This document shows, in pieces, positions 27,447 through 36,417 of a DNA stretch of 64,000 nucleotides (position 1 is the first letter of the stretch; every line of letters starts with the position of its first letter). The translations under genes and the position numbers were made by a program. The stretch is from Streptomyces sp. NBC_00078 (GTDB taxonomy: Bacteria > Actinomycetota > Actinomycetes > Streptomycetales > Streptomycetaceae). The stretch is taken from NCBI RefSeq assembly GCF_026343335.1, contig NZ_JAPELX010000001.1, forward strand, positions 8,556,001 through 8,620,000, in the 5' to 3' direction. The notes beneath the pieces were generated by a model. That model was not told where the DNA came from. It saw nothing but the letters and a program-made list of their open reading frames with translations, and ran no database searches.

Positions 27447-30083
27447 ATGCGCGTCACCGCTCCCGTTCTGGAACACCACCGCGAGCCCCTCGGCATCGGC
27501 GAGTCCCGCCCGCGTCTGAGCTGGCGCACCGAGACGGACACGCCGGACTGGACGCAGAGGGCGTACCGGCTTGAGATCACCGGCCCCGATGGCGCCCTCC
27601 TCGTCGATACCGGACGCGTCGAGAGCGCCGACTCCGTGCTGGTTGAGTGGCCGGGCGAGGCGCTCGGCTCCCGGAGCCGGGTCGGGGTGCGCGTCCGGGT
27701 ATGGGGAGAGGGCCCCGAGCCGTCCGCGTGGTCGCCGCTCACCCGAGCGGAGACGGGACTTCTCAGCCGTAGCGACTGGACCGCCCGGCCCGTCACCCCG
27801 GACCGAGAACGCGCCGATGCCCCGCTCCCCGTGGCGTTGCTGCACCGCACCTTCGCTCTCGACAGGGCGGTCGCCTCGGCCCGGCTCTACATCACCGCAT
27901 ACGGCGTGTACGAGGCCGAGATCAACGGCACCCGGGTGGGCGATCACGTCCTCGCGCCCGGCTGGACTTCGTATGACCACCGGCTGCGGTACCAGACCTT
28001 CGACGTGACGGGTCTGCTCCGCGCCGGCGACAACGCGATCGGCGCGTTCCTGGGGGAGGGCTGGTACACCGGCCGGCTCGGATTCGACGGCGGCCGGCGC
28101 AACCTCTACGGCGAGCGCCGTGCGCTGCTCGCCCAGCTGGAGGTAACCCACCCCGACGGCACCGTCACGACCATCGCCACCGACGGGGCGTGGCGCGCCA
28201 CCACCGGACCGGTCCTGCGCTCCGAGCTCTACGACGGCGAGGCCTACGACGCCCGGTCGGCCCGCCCCGGCTGGTCCGAACCGGGCCACGACCTCTCCGA
28301 CTGGTCGACGGTCACGGAACTGGCGCCTCCCGAAGCCGAGTTGGTGGCACCGACGGGCCCGCCCGTGCGCCGCACCCAGACCCTGGCCCCGGCCGACGTC
28401 ATCACCACACCGTCCGGGAAGACCGTTGTCGACTTCGGCCAGAACCTGGTCGGACGCCTGCGCATCCGTCTCTCGGGCCCGGCCGGCCACACGGTCACCC
28501 TGCGGCACGCCGAGGTGCTGGAGCACGGCGAACTCGGCGTGAGGCCCCTGCGCCAGGCCGCCGCCACCGACACGTACACGCTCGCCGGCGCGGGCGTGGA
28601 GACGTACGAACCCGGCTTCACCTTCCATGGGTTCCGCTATGCCGAAATCGAGAACTGGCCGGGTGAGTTGGACCCGGCCGCGGTCGAAGCCGTCGTCCTG
28701 CACACCGACATGACGCGCACGGGTTGGTTCGAGTCCTCGCACGAGCTCGTGAACCGCCTGCACGAGAACGTCGTGTGGGGCATGCGCGGCAACTTCCTCG
28801 ACATCCCGACCGACTGCCCCCAGCGCGACGAACGCCTCGGCTGGACCGGCGACATCCAGGTCTTCGCCCCCACCGCCTCCTTCCTCTACGACTGCTCGGG
28901 CATGCTCGGCGGCTGGCTGCGCGACCTCGCAGCCGAGCAGTTCGCCCGGCCCGACCGCGTGCCGCCGCTGGTCGTGCCCGACGTCCTGCCGTCCGACGTC
29001 TTCGGGAGCACTCCGCACGCGGTGTGGGCCGATGTCGCCGTACTGCTGCCGTGGACGCTGTACCGGCGCTTCGGCGACCTGGAGGTGCTGCGCACCCAGT
29101 ACCCGGGCATGCGCGCCTGGGTGGAGACCGCCGCCCGCCTCACCGAAGAAGGCGGCGGACTGTGGCGCCAAGACGTCCAGCTCGGTGACTGGCTTGACCC
29201 CGCCGCCCCGCCTGAGGACCCGGGAGCCGCCCGCACCGACGGCGACCTCGTCGCCAACGCGTACGTCGCCCGCTCGGCCGACGTGCTCGCCCGGACGGCG
29301 CGACTGCTGGGAGAGAAGGACGACGCCGTACGGTACGAGGAGTTCGCGCGGGCGGTACGGGCGGCGTTCGCCGACGAGTTCGTCACCCCGGGCGGGCGCA
29401 TGTCGAGCGACGCGCAGACCGCGTACGCACTGGCCCTCTGCTTCGCGCTGCTCCCGACGGAGCGTCAACGTCGGGGCGCCGCCGAGCGGTTGGTTCACAT
29501 CGTGCGCACGTCGGGCTACCGGATCGCCACCGGATTCGCCGGTACGCCGCTCATCTGCGACGCCCTGTGCGCGGGCGGCGAGCCGCAGTCGGCGTACCGG
29601 ATGCTCCTGGAGACGGGCTGCCCGTCCTGGCTCTACCCGGTGACCATGGGCGCCACGACCGTGTGGGAGCGCTGGGACTCGATGCTGCCCGACGGGAGCA
29701 TCAACACGGGTGAGATGACCTCGTTCAACCACTACGCGCTCGGTGCCGTCGCCGACTGGCTGCACCGCACGGTCGCCGGTCTGGAGGCAGCCGAACCGGG
29801 ATGGCGCCGACTGCGCATCGCACCGGTTCCCGGCGGCGATCTCACCTTCGCGAAGGCGGCGCACGACACGCCGTACGGTCGTGCCGAGGCGGGCTGGCGG
29901 ATCGAGGGCGACACGCTCATGGTCGAGGTCCTCGTACCGCCGGGCACCCGGGCCGAGGTCCAACTCCCGGGGGACGGCGAGCCGTTCGAGGTCGGCTCGG
30001 GCCGCCGCACCTTCCGGCGGCCGTACACTGCCCCCGCCTGGCCGCCGGCCGCGATCCGGCATCCGTTCGCCGGCCCGCAGTAG
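27447..30083 (+). CDS. GH78 alpha-L-rhamnosidase
   Basis: 878 residues from ATG 27447 with AAGGA upstream. The N-terminal beta-sandwich domains (LEHHREPLGIGESRPRLSW, YGVYEAEINGTRVGDHVLAP) are followed by the six-hairpin catalytic domain. TDCPQRDERLGWTGDIQVF (about 455-473) carries the catalytic acid and substrate carboxylates, and TVWERWDSMLPDG near 740 the second acidic cluster. It releases terminal L-rhamnose from glycosides. No signal peptide is seen, so it is probably cytoplasmic and acts on imported oligosaccharides. It is divergent from rhaEW and has its own operator. Confidence 0.93.
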   Translation: MRVTAPVLEHHREPLGIGESRPRLSWRTETDTPDWTQRAYRLEITGPDGALLVDTGRVESADSVLVEWPGEALGSRSRVGVRVRVWGEGPEPSAWSPLTRAETGLLSRSDWTARPVTPDRERADAPLPVALLHRTFALDRAVASARLYITAYGVYEAEINGTRVGDHVLAPGWTSYDHRLRYQTFDVTGLLRAGDNAIGAFLGEGWYTGRLGFDGGRRNLYGERRALLAQLEVTHPDGTVTTIATDGAWRATTGPVLRSELYDGEAYDARSARPGWSEPGHDLSDWSTVTELAPPEAELVAPTGPPVRRTQTLAPADVITTPSGKTVVDFGQNLVGRLRIRLSGPAGHTVTLRHAEVLEHGELGVRPLRQAAATDTYTLAGAGVETYEPGFTFHGFRYAEIENWPGELDPAAVEAVVLHTDMTRTGWFESSHELVNRLHENVVWGMRGNFLDIPTDCPQRDERLGWTGDIQVFAPTASFLYDCSGMLGGWLRDLAAEQFARPDRVPPLVVPDVLPSDVFGSTPHAVWADVAVLLPWTLYRRFGDLEVLRTQYPGMRAWVETAARLTEEGGGLWRQDVQLGDWLDPAAPPEDPGAARTDGDLVANAYVARSADVLARTARLLGEKDDAVRYEEFARAVRAAFADEFVTPGGRMSSDAQTAYALALCFALLPTERQRRGAAERLVHIVRTSGYRIATGFAGTPLICDALCAGGEPQSAYRMLLETGCPSWLYPVTMGATTVWERWDSMLPDGSINTGEMTSFNHYALGAVADWLHRTVAGLEAAEPGWRRLRIAPVPGGDLTFAKAAHDTPYGRAEAGWRIEGDTLMVEVLVPPGTRAEVQLPGDGEPFEVGSGRRTFRRPYTAPAWPPAAIRHPFAGPQ

Positions 30084-30113
30084 CGGCGCGGAAGAGGTGC
30101 GCTGCGCAGGTGC

Positions 30114-30989
30114 TCAAGCCGGGAAGGCCGGCCTGAGCACCTCCTCGCACCACTGGCGGAAGCCAGTCGGGCCCGGAGACGCGGTGCGGTGCTCTTCCTC
30201 GTAGGCGCCCTCGTTCTGAGCCACGGCCATGTCGGCGAGCCCCTGCGCCCACGCCTCGCTCGCCCCGTGCCGCACCATCGTCGCCCGGTACGCGTCGACG
30301 GGGATTTCCTGGTAGCGGACCGGCCGCCGCAGGACGTCCGACACTATCTGGGCCATGCCGTCGGGGGAGAGGGCGTCGGGGCTGACCACGGGCACCGCGT
30401 CCTGGCCGGTCCACGCATCGTCGAGCAGCAGTTCGACGGCCTTCGCGGCGATGTCGCGGGTGGCGACGATCGCGAAGGTGCGATCCCCGGCGTGCGGCCA
30501 GAAGAAGGCGCCCTGGTTCCGGATCGCGTCGAGCTGCCAGAGCAGGTTCTCCATGAAGCCCGGCGGCCGCAGCGCACGGCACCGCACGCCGGTGCCCGCC
30601 ATCAGCTCTTCAGCGGCCCGAGCCGCCGACAGATGCCCGGCGTTCTTCCCGATCCCACGGCCCATGGTCGACACACTGACGACCCGCTGGACGCGGTGGC
30701 CGGTGATCGCCTCGCACGCCGACCGAGTGGGGTCGAGGACGTGGGCGTCGACGCTCTCCGCGCGCGGATCCGGCGGCACCAGCCAGAACACGGCATCCGC
30801 ACCCGCGAACGCCTCCCCGACCACATCGGGGTCACGATGCGAACCCTGGACGACCTCGACCCGGTCCCGCACCGTGGGCGAGAGCCGGGAGGGATCGCGC
30901 ACGATCACCCGGATCGGCTCCTGGCGGCCGAGCAGTCCGTCGACGACCTGCCGGCCGATCTGACCGGTCGGAGTGGTGATGACAAGCAT
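30114..30989 (-). CDS. NmrA-like NAD(P)-binding SDR protein
   Basis: 291 residues from ATG 30989, with TTGGAG upstream. The N-terminus MLVITTPTGQIGRQVVDGLL is an atypical Rossmann motif (TxxGxxG) of the NmrA/NAD(P)H-binding group. Later segments VQRVVSVSTMGRG, LRPPGFMENLLWQ and DIAAKAVELLL are typical; the catalytic Tyr-Lys of classical SDRs is absent, which suggests a redox sensor or a weak oxidoreductase. It is divergent from a LysR gene that probably controls it, a common pairing for NmrA-type genes. Confidence 0.85.
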   Translation of the reverse strand: MLVITTPTGQIGRQVVDGLLGRQEPIRVIVRDPSRLSPTVRDRVEVVQGSHRDPDVVGEAFAGADAVFWLVPPDPRAESVDAHVLDPTRSACEAITGHRVQRVVSVSTMGRGIGKNAGHLSAARAAEELMAGTGVRCRALRPPGFMENLLWQLDAIRNQGAFFWPHAGDRTFAIVATRDIAAKAVELLLDDAWTGQDAVPVVSPDALSPDGMAQIVSDVLRRPVRYQEIPVDAYRATMVRHGASEAWAQGLADMAVAQNEGAYEEEHRTASPGPTGFRQWCEEVLRPAFPA

Positions 30990-31158
30990 GGAAGCTCCAA
31001 GAAGGCTCGCGGGAAAGGCGGTTGACACCCTTGGGCCGTCGGCGGACGGACCCGGTAGCCGCCTGCTCCGATCCTGCGATGCGATCTCACGACACGGAAG
31101 GATCGAAGCGATCCCGCTTGTTACCCTCTGGGACATACCGAACGGGAGGTGCCAGGCC

Positions 31159-32022
31159 GTGGAGTCCCGACCCCTGCGCTACTTCGTCGCCGTCGCCGAG
31201 GAACTCAACTTCGCCCGAGCCGCCGAACGGCTGGGCATCTCCGCCCCACCCCTCTCTCGCGCCATCCGCAAGCTGGAGACGGACCTGGGCGTCGCCCTCT
31301 TGGAGCGCACCACCCACAGTGTCAGCCTGACCCCTGCCGGGACGGTTCTGCTGAGGGAGGCCCGGATCGCCCTCGACGCCCTGCGGGCGGCCGGCGTACG
31401 AACCCGGCGCGCGGCAGACCCGGACCCCAAGCTGGTGCTCGCCGTCAAGGCCGACGGCGCCGCGGGACTGCTCGAAGCCATCCTGGGCCGCTACGCCACC
31501 GAGCCCGCTGCCCGGCCCGTCGCGGTCCGCCTCTCCGGCTGGGGTGAACAGGCCCGTCTGCTGCGTGCGGGCGAAGCGGACGCAGCCCTGATCTACGAGC
31601 CGTTCGACCGCACCGGCCTGGACTCCGAGACGGTGGCCGTCGAGCCCCACGTCGCCGCCCTCCCGGCCACCCACCCTCTGGCGGCCCGGGACGACCTCAC
31701 CCTCGCCGACCTCACCCTCCCGGACGTCCGACCGGGCGAGCTGCACGGCCTGGCCCGCTACCGCGACCTGATCGTGGACCGGTACGGGGTCGCGGACCTG
31801 CCCCAACTGCTCACCCTCGTCGAACTGGGTCAGGTGGTCACGCTGCTCCCCGAATCGGTCACGGTCCGCTACCCGCGCCCGGGCGTCGCCTACCGCAGGA
31901 TCCCGGACGCCCCGCAGGCGGTCCTGTCCATCGCCTGGCCCCAGCAGTCCTGCTCCAGGGCCACGGCGGCACTCGTCCGCGCGGCGACCTCGGTAGCCGC
32001 CTTCCCCGAGGCGGCGGCATGA
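31159..32022 (+). CDS. LysR-family transcriptional regulator
   Basis: 287 residues from GTG 31159 with GGGAGGT eight bases upstream. The N-terminal winged helix-turn-helix is standard (LRYFVAVAEELNFARAAERL, ISAPPLSRAIRKLETDLGV, LLERTTHSVSLTPAG). The effector-binding domain follows from about residue 90. It is divergent from the NmrA gene (169-bp gap), the classical layout for LysR control, and its stop overlaps the next gene's ATG. Confidence 0.92.
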   Translation: MESRPLRYFVAVAEELNFARAAERLGISAPPLSRAIRKLETDLGVALLERTTHSVSLTPAGTVLLREARIALDALRAAGVRTRRAADPDPKLVLAVKADGAAGLLEAILGRYATEPAARPVAVRLSGWGEQARLLRAGEADAALIYEPFDRTGLDSETVAVEPHVAALPATHPLAARDDLTLADLTLPDVRPGELHGLARYRDLIVDRYGVADLPQLLTLVELGQVVTLLPESVTVRYPRPGVAYRRIPDAPQAVLSIAWPQQSCSRATAALVRAATSVAAFPEAAA

Positions 32023-32384
32023 AGTACATGGTGCTGATGTACGCCGACCCCGCGGCGACCGAGGCGATGACGGCCGCCGAACGCGCGGACGTCTTTTGCC
32101 GGCACGAAGCCCTCCACCAGGACCTGGAGGGCACCGGCGAGATGCTCAACGGAGCCGGCCTGGCCCACCCGCGGGACACCACGACCATCCACCACCACGC
32201 GGACGGACCGAGGCCGGCGGACGGACCGCTCACGGACACCACCGACCAGCTGACGGCCTACTACGTGATCGACTGCGCGACCCCCGAGCGGGCGAGGGAG
32301 ATCGCCGAACGCGTCCTCGACTTCCACGTCGTGGCCGTGGAGATACGCCCCGTCCACGATTTCTTCGGCATGACCGAAAGCTGA
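32019..32384 (+). CDS. YCII-related domain protein
   Basis: 121 residues; ATG 32019 overlaps the LysR stop (ATGA). MKYMVLMYADPAA, FCRHEALHQDL, a long loop and VIDCATPERAREIAERV, with VEIRPVHDF at the end, are the YCII/DGPF pattern. Members are small ferredoxin-like dimers of uncertain activity. Translational coupling suggests it belongs with the LysR/NmrA unit. Confidence 0.87.
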   Translation: MKYMVLMYADPAATEAMTAAERADVFCRHEALHQDLEGTGEMLNGAGLAHPRDTTTIHHHADGPRPADGPLTDTTDQLTAYYVIDCATPERAREIAERVLDFHVVAVEIRPVHDFFGMTES

Positions 32385-32429
32385 CCCGCAGCCTGCGCAT
32401 GACCGAACCCGGCAGACGAGCAGGAGCCC

Positions 32430-33590
32430 TCACGCCCCCCAGCCGGCCTGCTCCCCTCCGACCCGCTCCTCGACGATCTTCTGCGCCCATCCGGAACGGC
32501 GGTAGGCGGCGATGGGGTCGGGATCGAGTCCCGTCTCCTCACGCAGGTCGGCCAGCAGCGGTCGTACGTCGGTGTTGTACGCGTCCATGAGCACGGCGTT
32601 CGCCGCGAGCACATCACCCTCGCGCTGAGCCACGGCCAGCGCGTCCCGGTCCACGAGCAGGGCCTTCGCCGTCGCCTCCTGGACGTTCATGACGGACCGG
32701 ATGATCGCCGGGATCTTGGCCTCGATGTTGTGGCACTGGTCCAGCATGAAGGCGACGTCGGAGGTGAGTCCGCCGCCCCTGATCACCTCGTACATGATCC
32801 GGAAGAGCTGGAAGGGGTCGGCGGCACCCACCATCAGGTCGTCGTCGGCGTAGAAGCGGGAGTTGAAGTCGAAGCCGCCGAGTTTTCCTTCGCGCAGGAG
32901 GGTGGCGACGATGAATTCGATGTTGGTGCCGGGTGCGTGGTGTCCGGTGTCCACGACGACCTGGGCCTTCTCGCCCAGCTTCAGGCAGTGGGCGTACGCG
33001 GTGCCCCAGTCGGGGACGTCGGTGGCGTAGAAGGCGGGCTCGAAGAACTTGTACTCCAGGAGCATGCGCTGCCCCTCGCCCAGCCGCTCGTAGACGGCAG
33101 CGAGTGCTTCCGCGAGCCGGTCCTGGCGTGCGCGGAGGTCGTCCTGCCCGGGGTAGTTCGTGCCGTCGGCGAACCACAGCTTCAGATCCCGTGAGCCGGT
33201 CGCGTCCATGATGTCGACGCATTCCAGCAGGTGGTCGAGGGCCTTGCGGCGGACGGCGGCGTCGGGGTGGCAGATGCTGCCGAGTTTGTAGTCGTCGTCC
33301 TGGAAGGTGTTGGAGTTGATCGCTCCCAGTTTCAGACCGTGGTCGTCGGCGTACTTCGCCAGGGCGCCGTAGTCGTCGACCTTGTCCCACGGAATGTGCA
33401 GGGCCACGGTCGGGGCGACGCCCGTGAACGCGTGCACCTGCGCGGCGTCGGCCAGTTTCTCCTGCGGCGTGCGGGGGACGCCCTGCTGTGCGAACACCTT
33501 GAAACGGGTCCCCGAGTTCCCGTACGCCCACGACGGCGTCTCGACTGCCTGGGTCTTCAGTGCGGCCTTCACCGCGGCGAGCTCGGTCAC
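32430..33590 (-). CDS. rhaI: L-rhamnose isomerase
   Basis: 386 residues from GTG 33590 with AGGAG seven bases upstream. The (beta/alpha)8 xylose-isomerase-like fold is clear: VALHIPWDKVDDYGALAKYA, GAINSNTFQDDDYKLGSICH, LKLWFADGTNYPGQDD, LEYKFFEPAFYATDVPDWG, VVDTGHHAPGTNIEFI and FDFNSRFYADDDLMVGAAD supply metal-binding Glu, Asp and His. It converts L-rhamnose to L-rhamnulose. It is separated from rhaEW by about 5 kb; other actinobacteria have these genes adjacent. The 25-bp repeat shared with the rhaEW leader lies in codons near the C-terminus. Confidence 0.94.
   Translation of the reverse strand: MTELAAVKAALKTQAVETPSWAYGNSGTRFKVFAQQGVPRTPQEKLADAAQVHAFTGVAPTVALHIPWDKVDDYGALAKYADDHGLKLGAINSNTFQDDDYKLGSICHPDAAVRRKALDHLLECVDIMDATGSRDLKLWFADGTNYPGQDDLRARQDRLAEALAAVYERLGEGQRMLLEYKFFEPAFYATDVPDWGTAYAHCLKLGEKAQVVVDTGHHAPGTNIEFIVATLLREGKLGGFDFNSRFYADDDLMVGAADPFQLFRIMYEVIRGGGLTSDVAFMLDQCHNIEAKIPAIIRSVMNVQEATAKALLVDRDALAVAQREGDVLAANAVLMDAYNTDVRPLLADLREETGLDPDPIAAYRRSGWAQKIVEERVGGEQAGWGA
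32593..32617. repeat. 25-bp segment of rhaI repeated in the rhaEW leader
   Basis: Partner copy of 27206-27230. Here it is coding, part of the GDVLAANAVLMDAYN stretch of RhaI, so this is presumably the source copy. Confidence 0.7.
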
Positions 33591-33631
33591 TTCAGGGCTC
33601 CTGTGACGTCGGGCCGGAAACGGCTTGTGGA

Positions 33632-33679
33632 TGAATCGATTCAGAAGGCGAAGCTTAGAGCTCCCCGTGGGGGTGTCAA
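33632..33679 (-). promoter_or_regulatory. rhaI promoter with operator
   Basis: On the minus strand TTGACA (33674-33679), a 16-bp spacer and TAAGCT (33652-33657) are followed by TGAATCGATTCA (33632-33643), a perfect 12-bp palindrome. The region around it resembles the rhaEW promoter over about 40 bp, beyond the operator itself, which suggests the two promoters are duplicates. Confidence 0.75.
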
Positions 33680-33764
33680 GCTTTCTGGCAGAGGCTGTTG
33701 CCCGTGGCCTGACCGTGACCTTTGGCTCTCGAAGGAATCTCGAAATTTTTTCGAGGTGGACCCA

Positions 33765-33820
33765 TTGACGTGACATGGCCAGCGCGCCTAACGTCCCGGC
33801 AACCAAGTTGAAACCTTTCA
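33765..33820 (+). promoter_or_regulatory. rhaT operon promoter with operator
   Basis: TTGACG (33765-33770), an 18-bp spacer and TAACGT (33789-33794) are followed by TGAAACCTTTCA (33809-33820), one base off the ideal palindrome. It lies 42 bp before the rhaT ATG. The divergent rhaI promoter is less than 100 bp away, so one repressor could control both. Confidence 0.72.
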
Positions 33821-33862
33821 CGACGCCGAGAGCCCCTCGTCGGCGTCGTCGAGGAGCCCCTC

Positions 33863-35380
33863 ATGACCCACCCGTCCGACACGTGTCCGGCCCCGGTGCT
33901 GGCGCTCGAGGACATCTCGAAGTCCTTCGGCGCCGTGCGCGCCCTGCGGGACGTCTCTCTGGAGCTGTTCCCCGGCGAGGTGCACGCGCTCGCCGGAGAG
34001 AACGGCGCGGGCAAGTCCACCCTGATCAAGACCCTTGCAGGTGTGCACCGACCCGACACCGGCCGGGTACTGCTCGACGGTGAGCCCGTCGTCTTCCACG
34101 GGCCCGGCGACGCACGCGACGCCGGCATCGCCGTCATCTACCAGGAGCCCACGCTCTTCCCCGACCTGTCGATCGCCGAGAACATCTTCATGGGCCGCCA
34201 GCCCCGGCGCGCCCTCGGCCGTATCGACCACAAGGCCACCCACACGGCGACCCTGGCGCTGATGCAGCGCCTCGGCGTCGAACTCGACCCCGACCGTCCG
34301 GCCCGCGGCCTGTCGATCGCCGACCAGCAGATCGTCGAGATCGCCAAGGCCCTCTCCTTCGAGGCTCGCGTCCTGATCATGGACGAGCCGACGGCCGCGC
34401 TCACCGGAAGCGAGGTGGCCCGCCTCTTCGGCGTCGTACGCACCCTGCGCGAACAGGGAGCCGCGGTGCTGTTCATCTCGCACCGGCTGGAGGAGATTTT
34501 CGAGATCTGCCGGCGGGTCACCACGCTGCGCGACGGCGCCTGGATCTCCAGCGAGCCGATCGACGGCATGACCGAGGACGACCTCGTGCGCCGCATGGTC
34601 GGCCGCGACCTCGACGAGCTGTACCCCAAGCAGGACGTCCAGCCCGGTGAAGTCGCCCTGAGAGTGCGGCGGTTGACCCGCGAGGGCGTCTTCACCGACG
34701 TCTCCTTCGACGTGCGGCACGGCGAGATCGTCGGTCTCGCTGGACTCGTCGGCGCGGGCCGTACGGAGGTCGCGCGGGCCGTCTTCGGCATCGACCGCTG
34801 GGACGGCGGAGAGGTCGAGGTCCAGGGTCGCAGGCTGACCAACGGCGCCCCCTCCGTCGCCATGGCCGCCGGACTCGCCCTCGTCCCCGAGGACCGGCGC
34901 GCCCAGGGCCTGGTTATGGACATGTCCATCGAGCGCAACATCGGCCTCACCGGTCTGCGTACGACCGTCCGGGCGGGATTGGTCGACCGCGGCGCCGAAC
35001 GCAGCCGCTCTCTCGACTGGGCCGCGAAGCTCCAGGTCAAGTACGCCCGGCTCGCCGACACCGTCAACACGCTGTCCGGCGGCAACCAGCAGAAGGTCGT
35101 TCTCGCCAAGTGGCTGGCCACCGGCCCCAGGGTGCTGATCGTCGACGAGCCCACGCGCGGCATCGACGTCGGCACCAAGGCCGAAGTGCACCGGCTGCTC
35201 AGCGAGCTGGCTGCCGACGGCGTGGCCGTCCTGATGATCTCCTCCGACCTGCCCGAGATCCTCGGCATGGCCGACCGCGTGCTCGTCATGCACGAAGGAC
35301 GCCTGACCGCCGAGATCCCACGCGCCGACGCCACCGAGGAAACCGTGATGGCCGCAGCCACCGGGAGGGCCGCCGCATGA
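33863..35380 (+). CDS. rhaT: Rhamnose ABC transporter ATP-binding protein
   Basis: 505 residues from ATG 33863. It is a duplicated ATPase of the RbsA/MglA type: first half Walker A GENGAGKST, signature LSIADQQIVEIAKAL and Walker B VLIMDEPTAAL; second half a degenerate Walker A (GLVGAGRTE), signature LSGGNQQKVVLAKWL and VLIVDEPTRGID. It energises import by the two permeases that follow. Its place at the head of a rhamnose operon with rhaS and rhaM supports the substrate. The stop overlaps the next start. Confidence 0.93.
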   Translation: MTHPSDTCPAPVLALEDISKSFGAVRALRDVSLELFPGEVHALAGENGAGKSTLIKTLAGVHRPDTGRVLLDGEPVVFHGPGDARDAGIAVIYQEPTLFPDLSIAENIFMGRQPRRALGRIDHKATHTATLALMQRLGVELDPDRPARGLSIADQQIVEIAKALSFEARVLIMDEPTAALTGSEVARLFGVVRTLREQGAAVLFISHRLEEIFEICRRVTTLRDGAWISSEPIDGMTEDDLVRRMVGRDLDELYPKQDVQPGEVALRVRRLTREGVFTDVSFDVRHGEIVGLAGLVGAGRTEVARAVFGIDRWDGGEVEVQGRRLTNGAPSVAMAAGLALVPEDRRAQGLVMDMSIERNIGLTGLRTTVRAGLVDRGAERSRSLDWAAKLQVKYARLADTVNTLSGGNQQKVVLAKWLATGPRVLIVDEPTRGIDVGTKAEVHRLLSELAADGVAVLMISSDLPEILGMADRVLVMHEGRLTAEIPRADATEETVMAAATGRAAA

Positions 35381-36417
35381 CGGTGACCACTCCCAACGAA
35401 ACCCCCGTCGCCGAGGTGCCCAAGTCCAGCGGCACCCGGCTCGTCGACCGCGTCTTCAAGATGCGCGAACTCGCCATCCTGGTCGTCTTCCTGGTGATGA
35501 TCGGCATCACCCAGGCGGGCAACAGCGAGTTCCTGTCGGAGCAGGGCATCAAGGACCTGCTTCTGAACGCGACCATCCTGGTCCTGGTCGCCACCGGGCA
35601 GTCCCTGGTGGTGATCACGAGGAACGTCGACCTGTCGGTCGGCTCGACCCTCGGCATCACCGCCTTCGCCGCGGGCGACTATCTGCACGGCGGTGGCAAC
35701 GCGGTCGTGGCCATCGTCCTGGCCGTGCTGATGGGCATCGGCTTCGGTCTGCTCAACGGCCTGCTCGTCAGCCTCGGCCAGGTGCCCGCGCTCGTCGTCA
35801 CCCTCGGCACGCTCTACATCATCCGCGGCGTCGACTCCATCTGGGTCGGCTCTCGCCAGATCACGGCGGCCGACCTTCCCGGCGGCTTCGTGGACTTCGG
35901 CTCCGGCGGCCTCTCCGCGGTGCCGTGGCTGGCGCTGATCGCACTGGCGGTGCTGGTGGCGACGGCGTACTACCTCAAGCACTTCGGCAGCGGGCGCGAG
36001 TTGTACGCGCTCGGCTCCAACCCGGAGGCCGCCAGGCTCGCCGGCATTCCCGTGCGCAAGCGGATCCTTGCCGCGTACACCTTCTGCGGAGGCCTCGCCG
36101 GGCTCGCGGGTGCCATGTACCTGGCCCGCTTCGGCAACGTCGACTCCGGCACGGGCACCGGCTACGAACTCACCGTCGTCAGCGCGGTCGTGGTCGGCGG
36201 CGTCGTCTTCACCGGCGGCTCCGGAAGTGTCTACGGGGCCGCGCTGGGCGCCCTGCTGCTGACCTCCGTCAACAGCGTGCTGCCCGCCCTCGGCGTCAGC
36301 TCCGTCTGGGTGCTCGCCATCAACGGCATCCTGCTCATCCTCGCCATCGCGGTCGACCGGGTCGTCGCGCTGCGCGTCGCCTCGGCCTTGAAGAAGAGGA
36401 ACGCCCGCCATGCCTGA
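35377..36417 (+). CDS. rhaP: Rhamnose ABC transporter permease 1
   Basis: 346 residues from ATG 35377 overlapping the rhaT stop. A short polar N-terminus is followed by about 9-10 helices of the BPD_transp_2 family; VITRNVDLSVGSTLGITAFAAG and AMYLARFGNVDSGTGTGYEL, GSGSVYGAALGALLLTSVNS are the conserved permease segments that contact the ATPase. It forms a heterodimer with the next permease, as expected from two distinct adjacent genes. Confidence 0.92.
   Translation: MTVTTPNETPVAEVPKSSGTRLVDRVFKMRELAILVVFLVMIGITQAGNSEFLSEQGIKDLLLNATILVLVATGQSLVVITRNVDLSVGSTLGITAFAAGDYLHGGGNAVVAIVLAVLMGIGFGLLNGLLVSLGQVPALVVTLGTLYIIRGVDSIWVGSRQITAADLPGGFVDFGSGGLSAVPWLALIALAVLVATAYYLKHFGSGRELYALGSNPEAARLAGIPVRKRILAAYTFCGGLAGLAGAMYLARFGNVDSGTGTGYELTVVSAVVVGGVVFTGGSGSVYGAALGALLLTSVNSVLPALGVSSVWVLAINGILLILAIAVDRVVALRVASALKKRNARHA

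Noticed and set aside
27375..30062. Long minus-strand frame opposite the rhamnosidase (895 codons)
   Set aside because: The plus strand encodes a complete GH78 enzyme with all motifs; the antisense has no recognisable family.
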